Part shown: in pieces, positions 22,361 through 33,275 of the stretch
Numbering within the stretch: the stretch's first letter is position 1
Layout: the number at the start of each line of letters is the position of its first letter
Source: Ypsolopha sequella
Taxonomy: Eukaryota; Arthropoda; Insecta; Lepidoptera; Ypsolophidae
DNA: 64,000 bases
NCBI GenBank assembly: GCA_934047225.1
Contig: OW203989.1
Span: forward strand, 4,563,977-4,627,976
Reading direction: 5' to 3'
Translations under genes and position numbers: made by a program
The notes under the pieces: model-generated
The model's input: the letters and a program-made list of their open reading frames with translations, nothing else
What the model was told of the DNA's origin: nothing
The model's database searches: none

Positions 22361-22578
22361 TATATAATTTGCAAAAAACTGCACTTATTGGAGCTGAAAT
22401 GGTGAACCAATACTAGAGGACAATTTCACGAAAAGTTAATTGACCTTTGATACAGATCTCAGTAAGTATAAGTAAATTAATTTGGGTTTCAATAACGTTC
22501 GAAAAATATTTTTTTTTAGAGTAACATTTATTATTTTCTGCATAAAATTATGAATTAATTCCAAATTCATTCAGTTTT

Positions 22579-22868
22579 GTTGTTATGACTATGGCACGAT
22601 GACGATGTAGCTAAATCACTCATACGCATATTTTGTTGAGTTTTTAACGGCAGGAATATGATGCTCCTCGAAATATTACTTTATAAAGTCAATTTCAATG
22701 TCTTTAGGAGTAGTTTTGGGAGATATGTTGTTATGACTATGGCACGATGTAGCTAAATCACTCATACGCATATTTTGTTGAGTTTTTAACGGCAGGAATA
22801 TGATGCTCTTCGAAATATTACTTTATAAAGTCAATTTCAATGTCTTTAGGAGTAGTTTTGGGAGATAT
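22579..22868. repeat. About 145-bp tandem duplication
   Basis: Copies at 22579-22726 and 22727-22868 both start GTTGTTATGACTATGGCACG and end AGTAGTTTTGGGAGATAT. They differ by a 6-base repeat (GATGAC) and one substitution, so the event is recent. Confidence 0.9.
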
Positions 22869-23532
22869 TTATAGCTCGCAAAAAAAGGCACAGGTAATGT
22901 AACTGACAATAACTTGCTGCCGCCGACTGCATCAGTGAATTTACGTATTTTTGGAAAAAGGGGGTGCTTTTCTTGACACGCATAACGCGGTATTTGCAAT
23001 TCGAGTAGATATACTTCACACAAATTTTGGTCGTGAGTTCACTAATCAGGAAGTCGTGGGTGCAAATCCTGTAGGGGCACATTTATTTGTGTCGAGGGGT
23101 GTCAGAAGTGTTCCGGGGTATGAACTGTGAAATGCAAGTCACAGTGGGTACACCCTCGTTTCACTAATGATTGTTACATCCCAACGTGATGGGTGGTGAA
23201 GCCTCGGCCTATCGCCGTATTAGGTACTTCGGGCATAAAAAGGGCTTTTTAGTTCACCAAGTAGTAAGTACCTTTTAGGAAATACTATGCACATACATTT
23301 TTTTTGGTATTTTATTTAAAAAAGACTCTTGAAGAATTTGCATGGAAAAGATAAATTATGAAGTGTTTGTGGTTCATTTGTGCACGCGGGTCTATGCATG
23401 CGTGAGCTTGAAAATTCAGTTTTGAAATTCAAGTTACAGGCCGCCCACACTCTTACACCCACGTGACTTCAGAAGCACGCACACCGAACACAATGTGAAC
23501 CCGCGACCTCCGGATTAGTAGGTAGTCTCTGG
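22869..23532. other. Intron sequence, decayed repeats
   Basis: The stretch at 23085-23165 (GAACTGTGAAATGCAAGTCA) looks like part of a dispersed repeat whose relatives are at 39440-39580. No gene. Confidence 0.35.
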
Positions 23533-23540
23533 ACTACTAG

Positions 23541-23802
23541 CAGTGGCGTGCACAGAACTTTTTTCCGGAAAAGCAATCAGAAGGTCAAGTACGACAATAA
23601 AAAAAATACGAAAAAATTTAAATAACACTTTGAAAAAAAAAAGTTTGTATGAAAATGTTCACTCAAGGAAAGGCAGTGCCTACCCTGGCGTCATACAAAC
23701 TTTTTTTTTTCAAAGTGATATTAAAAAATTTTTATTTTTTTTTTATTGTCGTACTTGACCTTCTGATTGCTTTTCCGGAAAAAAGTTCTGTGCACGCCAC
23801 TG
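23541..23802. mobile_element. hAT MITE with perfect 8-bp target duplication
   Basis: The element begins CAGTGGCGTGCACAGAACTT and ends with its reverse complement (...GTGCACGCCACTG). The whole 262 bp is close to a palindrome with arms of about 100 bp. It is bordered by ACTACTAG at 23533-23540 and 23803-23810. CAGTGG ends plus an 8-bp duplication are diagnostic of hAT transposons. It has no coding capacity; ORFs on either strand arise from the palindrome. Confidence 0.92.
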
Positions 23803-23810
23803 ACTACTAG

Positions 23811-24375
23811 TACTAGTACTAGTACTCTGGTACTCGAACCACTACACCACAGAGACTGTCCTAAATATAAGGTAATGAATATTGTAATGGTGGCTTTCCA
23901 ACACGCGCGAAACCTATAGTGATCCGCTAAGCTAAACGAAGACGCGCCATGGGAAGGGATCAACTCGGTGCGGGCCGGGGGAAGCTCGATCCGCCGCAAG
24001 TCTGTAACTTCAAAAGACTGTCGCGCGAATTCTTTCTTAGCGTTCATTCTAGATGGCAATGTGGTATTGAATACGTGAATAATTTTATAAAAGTACGACA
24101 CCGAATTTATTCTACACAATCTATAATATATACACAATCTATCATATCATATCATAATAAAGTTTACAAAAAATAAGACGAAACCCTTAACAAGTCTGTA
24201 ACGTTTACCACGTAAGTTTACAATAAGTTATTTTTTTTCTCTGAGAGGTAATTTTTAATAGGCAAAGTGATACAGTACGACCATGTCGCATCTACGACTA
24301 GTTCATCTTTTCGTTTACTCGAATTAGTACTCGCTGTTGCAATCATAATAATCGAGCAAATAAACATTATATAAT
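23811..24375. other. Intron sequence, nothing recognised
   Basis: Starts with ACTAGT repeats next to the hAT MITE. It contains two TATCATA-type short repeats near 24120-24155 and no supported gene. Confidence 0.35.
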
Positions 24376-24473
24376 ACTCAATAAACATTTACCTAAAAAT
24401 GAAATACGTAGATGACGTATAGTTAAGTAAATGGATTCGAAAAAACCCCATTTTTTTTTTGGTATCGCCTTAA
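24376..24473. mobile_element. Fragment of the TTAA MITE
   Basis: About 98 bp matching the right end of the element at 8838-9258 (AATAAACATTTAC, AAATGAAATACGTAGATGAC, GGTATCGCCTTAA). The left three quarters are missing. Confidence 0.75.
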
Positions 24474-24663
24474 TTATGATTTAAGTTAAGTAAGCCTTTT
24501 ACCATGTACAAATTGTGTAATATAGTGTAAAAAACAAATATAAAACGTGAAAAACGATCTAATTAAAGTTAAATCCAATTTCATAAAATACTATGCATTG
24601 AGGTGTATTAAAACCCATTTCTACCAAAAAAATTTAGAGAAAAAAAGGAGGAAAAATATTAAT

Positions 24664-25637
24664 TTTGGGCCTTCATCCATCCATCAGCCTGTGTTCGTCC
24701 ACTGCTGGATATTGTCGAACAATATTTCACCGCTAATCAAGACGTTCGTCGTTCCATTTTGGGCCTCCATCCATCCATCAGCCTGTGTATATCCACTGCT
24801 GGATATAGTCCTACAATATTTCGCGACTCTTAGCGGTCATGCGTAATCCTCAAGCCGCTGATCAAGACATTCCATCGGTCCACTTTGGGCCTCCATCCAT
24901 CCATCAGCCTGGTTCATCCACTGCTGGATAAAGTACTACAATATTTCGCCGCTCTTAGCGGTCCTGCGTCATCCTCATCAAGCCGCAGATCAAGACGGTC
25001 GTTGGTTCATTTTGGGCCTCCATCCATCCATCAGCCTGTGTTCGTCCACTGCTGGATATAGTCCTACAATATTTTGCCACTCTTAGCGGTCCTGCGTCAT
25101 CCTCATCAAGCCGCTGATTACGAAGTTCATCGGTCCATTTTGGGCCTCCATCCATCCATCAGCTTGTGTTCGTCCACTGCTGGATAAAGTCCTACAATAT
25201 TTCGCCACTCTTAGCGATCTTGCGTCGTCCTCATCAAGACGGTCGTTGGTTCATTTTGGGCCTCCATCCATCCATCAGCCTGTGTTCGTCCACTGCTGGA
25301 TAAAGTCCTACAATATTTCGCCACTCTTAGCGGTCCTGCGTCATTCTCATCAAGCCGCTGATCAAGACATTCATCTGTCAATTTCGGACCTCCAACCATC
25401 CATCAGCCTGTGTTCGTCCACTGCTGGATATAGTCCTACAATATTTTGCCACTCTTAGCGGTCTTGCGTCATCCTCATCAAACCGCTGATCAAGCCATTC
25501 ATCGGTCCATTTTGGACCTCTTACCATCCAACAGCCTGTGTTCGTCCACTGTTGGATATAGTCCTGCAATATTTCACCACTCTTAGCGGTCCTGCGTCAT
25601 CCTCATCAAGCCGCTGATCGGTCCATTTTGGATCTAA
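24664..25637. repeat. 127-bp satellite, about 7.5 copies
   Basis: Units carry CATCAGCCTGTGTTCGTCCA, CTGCTGGATATAGTCCTACA and CTTAGCGGTCCTGCGTCATC. Spacing between successive AGCCTG motifs is 126-128 bp except for one 94-bp and one 116-bp unit. TTCGTCCACTGCTGGA is a phrase I know from dispersed lepidopteran repeats, so the array was probably amplified from such an element. Small ORFs within it are by-products. Confidence 0.9.
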
Positions 25638-25957
25638 GTCGAGCTAAACCGTTATTCACTGGAGGCCTTCCGGAGGCACATATTATTTTAATTTCGGCTG
25701 TGTATACATGTAATAAATATTTTTTTTTTAAATATTAATACACATTTTTATTGGAATAAATTCACATGGATTAGAATTTATAATTTCTTTTTTAATTTTT
25801 TTTTTCAGAGAATTTACGTCATTTTATGATATTTGTTTTCATAATTTTGGTATATAATTAACCATAATTTTTTTATGATTTTTTAAAGACTTGTCCGATA
25901 TGACGTTACTTGAGAATTTTAGACATTACACTGATTGTGATGTGTGATTGCTTATAA
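25638..25957. other. AT-rich intron sequence
   Basis: T-rich with no recognisable element or ORF. Confidence 0.4.
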
Positions 25958-26010
25958 AAAAACCGACCAAGTGCGTGTCTGGCCACGCAGGGTTCCGTAG
26001 TTGCCCTGCG
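25958..26010 (-). mobile_element. 3'-end fragment of the Lepidoptera-type dispersed element
   Basis: AAAAAAACCGACCAAGTGCG followed by TGTCTGGCCACGCAGGGTTCCG is the reverse complement of the ACTTGGCCGG-T end of the element at 19315-20446. Only the end is present. Confidence 0.6.
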
Positions 26011-26059
26011 CAATATGCGGAATTCTTCTCCAAGTACATTTTATAAGTTTGTTGACTAA

Positions 26060-26196
26060 TACAGATCGCGCCAAACTTCTAGTACGCTCGGAAGTTGCTC
26101 TTCCCAAGAACGGCCCATACATTGTTGTGCATTTTGTTCCTGCTGATGCGAATCGCCCCGTGTTTAGAAGGGACTAAAAGTTTGGCGCGATCTGTA
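26060..26196. mobile_element. 137-bp MITE with 24-bp inverted ends
   Basis: TACAGATCGCGCCAAACTTC at 26060 is mirrored by GTTTGGCGCGATCTGTA ending at 26196. The interior is GC-richer than the surroundings and non-coding. The first 54 bp recur at 32300-32353. Confidence 0.75.
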
Positions 26197-26547
26197 CTCG
26201 TTAACTTGTAAAGCCCTCACCCGCAGTAACTAAGTGCAGACATCCGTGTGAGCCGTAGCCACAGAACATGTAGCGCCTGAAGTAGCCAAAGGCAACCAGC
26301 AAGCCGAAGCTGCGGAGGTGAGCGTGGGTGACTACACTTTGTTACGCAAGGGTGGAGGGGCTGCACGTACCGCAGCGCCGAAGCAGTTGCAGAAGTAACT
26401 TCAGGTCATTAATCGATTTTAGTCCGAAAAGTGAGGTTATGATTTTACAAAAAAAATACATAATTTAAAAACCTTTCCTCCACATAAATACAATAAATAT
26501 TCGAATATCTGCTCTGGTGGTAGACTAGTAACTTAATTTAGTTAAAC
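26197..26547. other. GC-richer intron stretch
   Basis: Includes a GC-rich patch at 26210-26400 without an ORF of note or a recognisable element. Confidence 0.35.
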
Positions 26548-26675
26548 GACCACTAGTGGCAGGATTTTCTTTTTTGCTAGACGACCACAAGTGGCAGACT
26601 AAGATGCTTAGTCTTGTTAAACGACCACTAGTGGCAGGATTTTATTTTCTGCTAGACGGCCACTTGTGGCAGACA
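26548..26675. repeat. Short duplication containing ACCACTAGTGGC palindromes
   Basis: AACGACCACTAGTGGCAGGA occurs at 26546 and 26619, with the related GACGACCACAAGTGGCAGAC and ACGGCCACTTGTGGCAGAC between and after. Each contains the inverted core CCACTAGTGG or a variant. Confidence 0.7.
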
Positions 26676-26961
26676 AGACACTTCCATAAATTTATCTTGA
26701 TAGCAAAGGAAACATTTCTAAGCAGCCATTTCTCAAGTGACGTCACACGAAGGCAAATGGAAGTTGCAGCTTTTTCGTAAAAATATCCATCATCTTAAGG
26801 TTTTTTAGATCACAAGTTCTAAAATACGCCTTATTAAACCTAAATCTCTAAATGGTTTTTGAATAAACACACCTTAACATAATTTTATCTAAGCGAATTC
26901 CAAAGTCTCTGCGTGGGAGTATAGTTCCCACATAAATGTTTTTCTTTTTCTTTAGTTTCAG

Positions 26962-27091
26962 GTTTATGCCGTGGAAAAGTTACTTTCGGAGGTTATTGTG
27001 ACGAAACGAATTTTCAAATGTATTACTTCGATCCCCTAACCAATGAATGTACACAATTTGTTTATAAAGGTTGCGGTGGAAGCATGAACAG
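26962..27091 (+). CDS. Kunitz domain, first-half exon (domain 2)
   Basis: Acceptor CTTTTTCTTTAGTTTCAG, donor CAG|GTAAGA. After completing a codon from the previous exon it reads LCRGKVTFGGYCDETN, then YYFDPLTNEC, FVYKGCGGSMNR: Cys1 to Cys4 of a Kunitz domain with the usual YYFD, F.Y.GC.G and Asn. Cys3-Cys4 spacing is the canonical 7; Cys1-Cys2 is 9 and Cys2-Cys3 is 16, each one more than in BPTI. The residue after Cys2, the position that sets protease specificity, is Asp. It joins in phase 2 to the exon at 41218. Confidence 0.92.
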
Positions 27092-27189
27092 GTAAGAAAA
27101 CAGTTTAATTAGTATTTAATCTAGGGCTGGGGCCAGGTCCCTCTCCGTAACTGTTGGACTTAGCCCTAGTATCATAGTTTGTATGAGGC

Positions 27190-27770
27190 CTTGTGACAAA
27201 TCAAATAAAAACGTTTTATTTGTTGAGACACAGCTAAAATACAATTACAATTTATTACATGTTACAATGTGTTACAATTTATAGAGTGCCATGTGCTCTG
27301 CTGTTTTGGCTAACATATATTTTTAAAACCCTAAATATTAACAACACACAAATTCACACAATTATATACAATTTATAAATATATTGGCAAAAATTACAAC
27401 AAGTAAAACATAGAATCAAATGTCATTATTTAAAAAATCAGCGACAGATTAATAAGTCTTTTTTAATTGGAATTCTCGTAATTTTCTTTTAAATGTGACA
27501 ATATTATCAATTTTCCTAAAAGATTGAGGAAGCTTATTTTAAATACTATTTGACATACCAAATATACTTTTAAATAGTTCTGTATTCCGAGGGAAGGCTT
27601 TTACTTTAGTGTAGTGTTTTTTACAAAATTGTATAATTCAAATAGACCTTGGTTAGATTTTACAAAGATTAAATTTTTGCCAATATAAATACCCAAAAAT
27701 TTGGTGGCTTCTGTTTCACCGATTATAGTACGAGCGGAGTGATAAGTCTGGTAAAAATTAAACAAAGAGT
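27190..27770 (-). pseudogene. LINE 3'-end fragment (reverse transcriptase C-terminus)
   Basis: Minus-strand translation with frameshifts gives ETEATKFLGIYIGKNL near 27670-27725 and SFRKIDNIVTFKRKLREFQL near 27455-27520, both typical of the C-terminal part of LINE ORF2. It is cut off at the mariner at 27775. Sequence toward 27190 is 3' untranslated. It is not the same family as the LINE at 30600-31590. Confidence 0.6.
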
Positions 27771-27774
27771 AAAT

Positions 27775-28583
27775 TTTATGTAATTATTATTAGTTATTTT
27801 TCAACGTAGTTTCCTACTGACTCAATGCACTTCATCCAGCGTTTCTCTAGCTTTTCGATCCCTTCCATAAAATACGACTTAGGCAACCCTTCGAAATAGG
27901 CATTGGTTTCGTGCATAATCTCTTCGTTGGACCCAAATCTTTTCCCACCAAGTCATTTTTTTAAATTCGGAAACAGAAAGTAGTCGCAAGGGGCTAAATT
28001 TGGCGAATACGGTGGGTGAGAAAGCAACTCATAGCGCAACTCATGAAGTTTGGCCATGGCAATCACACAGGTGTGCACTCGTGCATTGTCTTGGTGGAAG
28101 AGGATTTTCTTCTTAGCCAAATGCGGTCGTTTTTCACGTAAAATTTTGTTAAATTGGTCCAATAAATTGACATAATACTCGCCATTAATTGTTTTACCCT
28201 TCTCTAGGTAATCAATATGGATTATCCCACGTGCATCCAAAAAACTGTAGCCAAAACTTTATTGGCCGATAAAACTGCTTTGACCTTCTTCGGAGCAGGT
28301 TCGCCGGTAGCAATCCACTGTTTCGATTGTTGCTTGGTTTCTGGGGTATAGTGGCGGATCCATGTTTCGTCTACTGTTATGAAACGATGCAAAAAAAACA
28401 GTTTTATTGTAACAACGCCAAACCTGCCTCCGATGTTGTCACACGCAAGCGTTTTTGATCAACGTTTCTAAATGTTGGTGTAAGATATTGCGTACACGTT
28501 CGTCTGAGATGCCTACTATCTCGACTATCTCTCTCACTTTTACTCTTCGGTCGTTCAACACTATGTCGTGGATTTTAGTGATC
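27775..28583 (-). pseudogene. Mariner transposase, C-terminal part
   Basis: The ORF 27953-28240 reads DARGIIHIDYLEKGKTINGE, ILFHQDNARVHTC and HPPYSPNLAPCDYFLFPNL, the catalytic core of a mariner transposase (second and third acidic residues). To 28583 the minus strand continues with TPETKQQS and ERVRNILHQHLE in other frames. The rest of the gene lies at 30294-30585, the two parts being separated by a LINE. Confidence 0.85.
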
Positions 28584-30293
28584 ATCTTCCCTACAATATG
28601 GAAAATGGCACATATTGTACCAATTCATAAAAAGGGAATAAAATCAGCTATAGAACATTACAGGCCCATTTCAATTTTAAACGTTCTCAGTAAGGTAATG
28701 GAACAAGTTGTCCACAATTTTATTTACTCTTCAATTGCAAAGTCAGTTCCCGCGCAACAGCATGGGTTTCTCAAGGGCAGATCTACTACGACCAACCTTG
28801 CTGTTTTTCTTAATGACGTGTCTAGAGGTATGGATAACCGTGGTCAGGTTGACGTGATCTACACGGATTTCGAAAAAGCATTCGACCGCGTGGATCACGT
28901 CATCCTCATGCGGAAGCTGCAGCACCTTGGTATTTGTGGCGATTTGCTTAGGTGGATGAATTCATATATTGAAAATCGCAGTCAAGCTGTGGTGCTGAGT
29001 GGTCACAAGTCTAACTTCATTGAAATTACTTCTGGGGTACCACAGGGTTCCATTCTTGGTCCTCTCCTGTATGTGGCCTACCTATATGACATATTTGAAT
29101 GCTTTCATCATGCAAAATTTCTACTCTACGCTGACGATACTAAGGTGTATAAGAACATAGTGAGTGTCTCAGATTGTCTGCAACTCCAGGAGGACTTTGA
29201 ACGTCTAGCTGAGTACTATTGTAAGAATAGAATAAGCATTAACATCTCAAAATGCATGGCAATTACCTTCACACGTAAACGAAAAACCTACTATATTTGC
29301 TTACTCCATTAGAAACACTAAAATTAATAAAGTACAGCTGGTGCGTGACCTAGGTGTTCTATTTGACTGTAAATTAACTTTTGCTCATCATTTTGCCAAT
29401 ATAATGGACAAAGCTTTCAAGAGCCTAGGCACAGTATAACTTATACTGTGGCCTAGGTTTCATCATGCGAATCTCTCGTGATTTTACAGATTTGGGCTGT
29501 GTCAAGGTTCTCTATTACGCATTGGTTCGAAGTCTACTTGAGTATTGCTGTTCTATTTGGAATCCCTTTTATGAATGTTATAAAAGCGGTATTGAACGAA
29601 TACAAAAAAGATTCTTAAGATATCTGAATTTCCGTTCTAACTACTCGGCCATCGATTACAATGACTCCTGTATGCACCATAAGTTTATAACTCTGGAGGA
29701 TAGGCGTACACTTTTTGACATGATGTTTGTACATAATATATGTAATAATAATCTTGACTGCTCAGAGTTAACAACCCTAATGATGCAACTACGTGCACCA
29801 TCTAAACGGACTAGACATACAACATTGTTTCATGTACCTGCAGCCCACACAAATTTTGCAAAAAATTCCATAATTTTTAGGGCTCAGAGGCTTTACAATA
29901 CCTCCTTCTCATCTATAGATCTATTTTATGGATCAGAAGCTAGTTTTAAGAGGGAAGTAATAAGCAAGATACTTAATAAATAGATATATAATAAGAATGC
30001 ACACTATATTCGTAACAAATAATTATCAACATTCCTCTATCCTAGTTCCCTACCCTACCATACACACACACACTTACTTTTACTCTGACATCCTACGCCG
30101 CTAATTTTTCAATATTACTATTTTTCTGTATATAAATGTATGTATTTTTTCCTCTTGGTCTATGAAGTTAGTTTTAAATGTATTATTGTAGAAAATGTAA
30201 AACCGTAATTGGCATAAGTTTTGATGTTATTAGCTACGATTATAAATGTTTAAGGCTGTGGTTTTTGTAATAACAATAAAATAAATAAATAAA
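28584..30293 (+). pseudogene. Jockey/CR1-like LINE, 5' truncated, inside a mariner
   Basis: The plus strand encodes reverse transcriptase: HYRPISILNVLSKVMEQVV, IYTDFEKAFDRVDH, SGVPQGSILGPLL and LLYADDTKV (28650-29145), then the C-terminal part at 29465-29983 (SLLEYCCSIWNPFY, KRFLRYLNFR). A frameshift and stop near 29310-29460 separate them. The endonuclease is missing. It ends in a 3' untranslated region and AAATAAATAAATAAAT at 30278-30293. Both borders fall inside the mariner, so it inserted there by normal target-primed reverse transcription. Confidence 0.88.
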
Positions 30294-30585
30294 TCTCTGG
30301 AGTAATGACCTTAACTGGGCGTCCTTGACGCACAGCATCACTTGTACTTGTACGACCACACCGAAAATCAGTAAACCACTTATGAATCATTTTAATCGAC
30401 GGAGCAGAGTCCCCATAATATCTGTCAAGTTTTTGTTTCTTTTCCGTAATAGTTTTTTTGCGCAAAAATTAATGTTTAATCAAGACACGAAATTCACTTT
30501 TCTCCATCTTTGCAAAAATGTGTTCAATTACTTCTTTTTTATAGTTGTCAAAAAGAACTAACCAGCGGTACTGGCTGAAAATATT
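30294..30585 (-). pseudogene. Mariner transposase, N-terminal part
   Basis: The minus strand gives MEKSEFRVLIKH, a stop, then RKKTITEKKQKLDRYYGDSA, KWFTDFRCGRTSTSDAVRQG and RPVKVITPE, the helix-turn-helix DNA-binding end of mariner transposase. The reading continues at 28583 after the LINE (KIHDIVLNDRRVKVREIVE). The internal stop near 30470 disables it. Confidence 0.85.
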
Positions 30586-30599
30586 ATTAATAATAATAG

Positions 30600-31590
30600 T
30601 AAATAATAATAATAATTCATTTATTTCGGCCACCATAAAGCCATATAACACACACAGTATCTACAATAATGTTAGTAAGAAAAATAAAACTGCTTAACCT
30701 ATTGTTAGTAACATAAACCTATATTTACATATTTTTATTTTTCAGTACATGAATCATCGTACAATGGTTCATGTACTGAAAATCAAACCTGCTCGCGAAC
30801 ATGCTCAGAATGCCATTGGTACTGGCCCGAACTCTGCCTACCAGGGATATGCACCGTTTGCGCATGGTCGCGTAGAAGCAATCTACTCGCCCTTCCGCGA
30901 ACATTCCCGACGCACTGCAGAACCGGGGAAGCCCCATCAGCATCCTGAACGCGTTGTTGTATTGAACGCGCAGAGCGCTGTACTGTCTTTGCGTATAGTC
31001 GACCCACAGACTGCTCGTGTAAAAGGATGTACAATAAGCTCTAAAAAGAGTGATCTTAGCTTCAGTGGAACAACGAGCAAATCTGCGAGCTATCATGTTC
31101 GCTCTGACAGACAACGCCCTGCGCTCCCTTTCAATATCTACATTGTCCTTCAGATCGGATGTTATTAGGTATATGACCCAGATATTTAAAGTGTTCCACC
31201 ATTTTTAGTTAATGAGGCCCTTCAAAAGAGTTGTGAAGAAGTTTGTTTGTTTTTGTTTAAAGTTCATTATTTTAGTTTTGACCAGATTTATCAGAAGTTT
31301 ATAAGAGTTGAGCCAATTGACAATGTTATCTAAAGAGTTATTAATATCAGATTAAAAATTATTGATGTCATTTCCAGTGAACATAGCCGTGTTGTCACGA
31401 ACATCACTATGGGATCATTGATAGGGAGATCATTGATATAAATCAAGAACAACAGTGGTCCCAACATATCGCCCTATGGTACACATAGATTAATTTGGTT
31501 GAGTCAGAGGTATTAGAAGTCTCTGATTTAGTAGTCTCTTAAATTTTAGTAGTCTCTAAAATTCACGATTGATTAAAATAAATATTTTTA
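30600..31590 (-). pseudogene. RTE/CR1-like LINE fragment
   Basis: The minus strand can be read as GPLLFLIYINDLPINDP (about 31420-31470), NIVNWLNSYKLLINLVKTK (about 31270-31330), HFKYLGHIPNN (about 31165-31195) and, in the ORF 30725-31114, ARRFARCSTEAKITLFRAYC, SALRVQYNNAFRMLMGLPRF and CSASGMFAEGRVDCF. This is the palm-to-C-terminus of a LINE ORF2, with several frameshifts. It ends near 30600 in AAATGAATTATTATTATTAT, an ATT-type tail. Confidence 0.7.
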
Positions 31591-31593
31591 AAA

Positions 31594-31790
31594 CCTTGTT
31601 TTTAGGGTTGGGTACCTTAAAAGAAAAACCGGAACCCATCACTCTAGTGATGGGTTTAAGATCACTCTAGTGTCCATCCATCCGTTTATGACAGAACTCT
31701 TTTCCCGAAAACTCTGTAACGTAGGAATTTCAAATTTGGCATAGGTACTGTTAGATTTTTATGATGCGCACAAAATTATATCGACAGTCA
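31594..31790 (+). mobile_element. 5'-end fragment, Lepidoptera-type dispersed element
   Basis: TTTTAGGGTTGGGTACCTTA, AAAAACCGGAACCC and the GTCCATCCATCCG tract match the left end of this family in diverged form. It fades out near 31790. Confidence 0.5.
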
Positions 31791-32235
31791 ACTATTAGGA
31801 AAAATTAAATGAGGGTTAGCTCGGTCCAAAGATAAAAACGGAAGATACTTTGTCACCCACAAGGTGAAAAACTGGGAATTGCGTGATACACATTTTGTAA
31901 GCTCTCGCCACTTTTTGAAATAAGATTTAGTATTAGTGAGGCCAAGTAAGTAAACATACGCGGCGCACACACCTGTATCTCCAATCTTTGCCGATGGGTG
32001 GAGCGTGATAACCCGGTGTCATACAGCCAAAATAACATCGTACTTCTATGGACCTTAGATGTGAAATACCAAACACGTACATGGCGCATGCACACTTTCA
32101 AATTCTACCTGCGATTGCCTGTGCAAAACCTATAAATTGTGTAACAAACCCAAACGGATTGAAAAACCTACTCATGTGTCACAGGCACCTTAGTCGTAAT
32201 TCTAGACTACCTCGGGGCATTCACGAATAAAAAAT
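31791..32235. other. Intron sequence, nothing recognised
   Basis: No convincing ORF or repeat; overlapping small ORFs on both strands lack motifs. Confidence 0.4.
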
Positions 32236-32290
32236 AAAAACCAGCCAAGTGCGAGTCGGACTCGCGCACGTAGGTTTCCGTACCATTGTC
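32236..32290 (-). mobile_element. 3'-end fragment, Lepidoptera-type dispersed element
   Basis: AAAACCAGCCAAGTGCGAGT, then CGGACTCGCGCACGTAGG, is the reverse complement of the family's right end. It is followed 10 bp later by the 54-bp MITE fragment, an order also seen at 25958-26110. Confidence 0.65.
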
Positions 32291-32299
32291 TATAATAAT

Positions 32300-32353
32300 A
32301 CAGATCGCGCCAAACTTCTAGTACGCTCGGAAGTTGCTCTTCCCAAGAACTTA
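32300..32353. mobile_element. Fragment of the 137-bp MITE
   Basis: Matches 26060-26113 (TACAGATCGCGCCAAACTTC...CTTCCCAAGAAC) and then switches abruptly into LINE ORF1 sequence. Confidence 0.75.
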
Positions 32354-33236
32354 CTTAAAAAACTTAGGGCCCTTATTAGGATCACCAATATTTGCTTGCC
32401 AGGTGCATCTTTCATACAAATTGGAGAGCGTTTGCTCAAAATGAAATATAATTTAAATACTACAATTGTTCTGTTGATAGGAAAAAGTACAGGTATCACA
32501 CAAAGTGACCTTATAAAATATCTCGAGCTAATGTTACAGCTAAGTGTTAAAAAAATCATTATTCAATTCAGAAAATCTTATAGGATCACAAAAAACTAAT
32601 TGATATAATTTGAATATGTGCATGCACAACTTCTCAGCTGGTCACAGTGACAAAGTGCACTACTTTAAAACGAATATCTACATTATTATTATTATTAAAA
32701 AACAATTAGCTACTAAATTAGCATGCATTTTAGAATGTAGTGAATCTGTTACAAAGTGTGTAACAGGAAATTTTCCAATACCTGTTATAATTAATGGTAT
32801 TTGTAATGTTAATTATTTTCATAATTTTGTCCCTATTGACACGGTTAGTACAAGTACTAACGAAATTGTAAAACATTCTTTTTAGAATTGAAGACAATGG
32901 GAGAGCCGCCTGTATTAAAGCTGGTACATCAAAACATACAAGGCGGCTTTCTTGGCAAAATACTTTCAATCGAGCTGTTCTTAGAGGAATCAAAAACAGA
33001 TATTTTGTGTGTAACCGAACACCATCTACATGAACATAATATGCAGTTTAATGTTAATAATTTTAGTGTTCTTAACTGCTACAATGGATTAAAAATACAA
33101 AAAGGTGGCTCCATGATTCTTGTAAAAAATAGTATAAAAGAAAAGAAAGAAAAGACATTGTAAAACTTTCTGTAGAACATCAACTAGAATTAGCTTGCAT
33201 AGAAATGAGTAAATATATTATTTTCTGTGTTTACTG

Positions 33237-33275
33237 ACCCATTCATCCGACCTGAATCCATTGGAATTCCCTTGA
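33237..33275 (+). other. Possible Tc1-like scrap in the LINE deletion
   Basis: Within the foreign filler one frame reads HSSDLNPLEF, close to the SPDLNPIE motif of Tc1 transposases. It is only ten residues and may be chance. Confidence 0.3.

Noticed and set aside
24547..25569. Overlapping ORFs on both strands in the 127-bp satellite
   Set aside because: They repeat with the array and have no start context; shadows of a tandem repeat.
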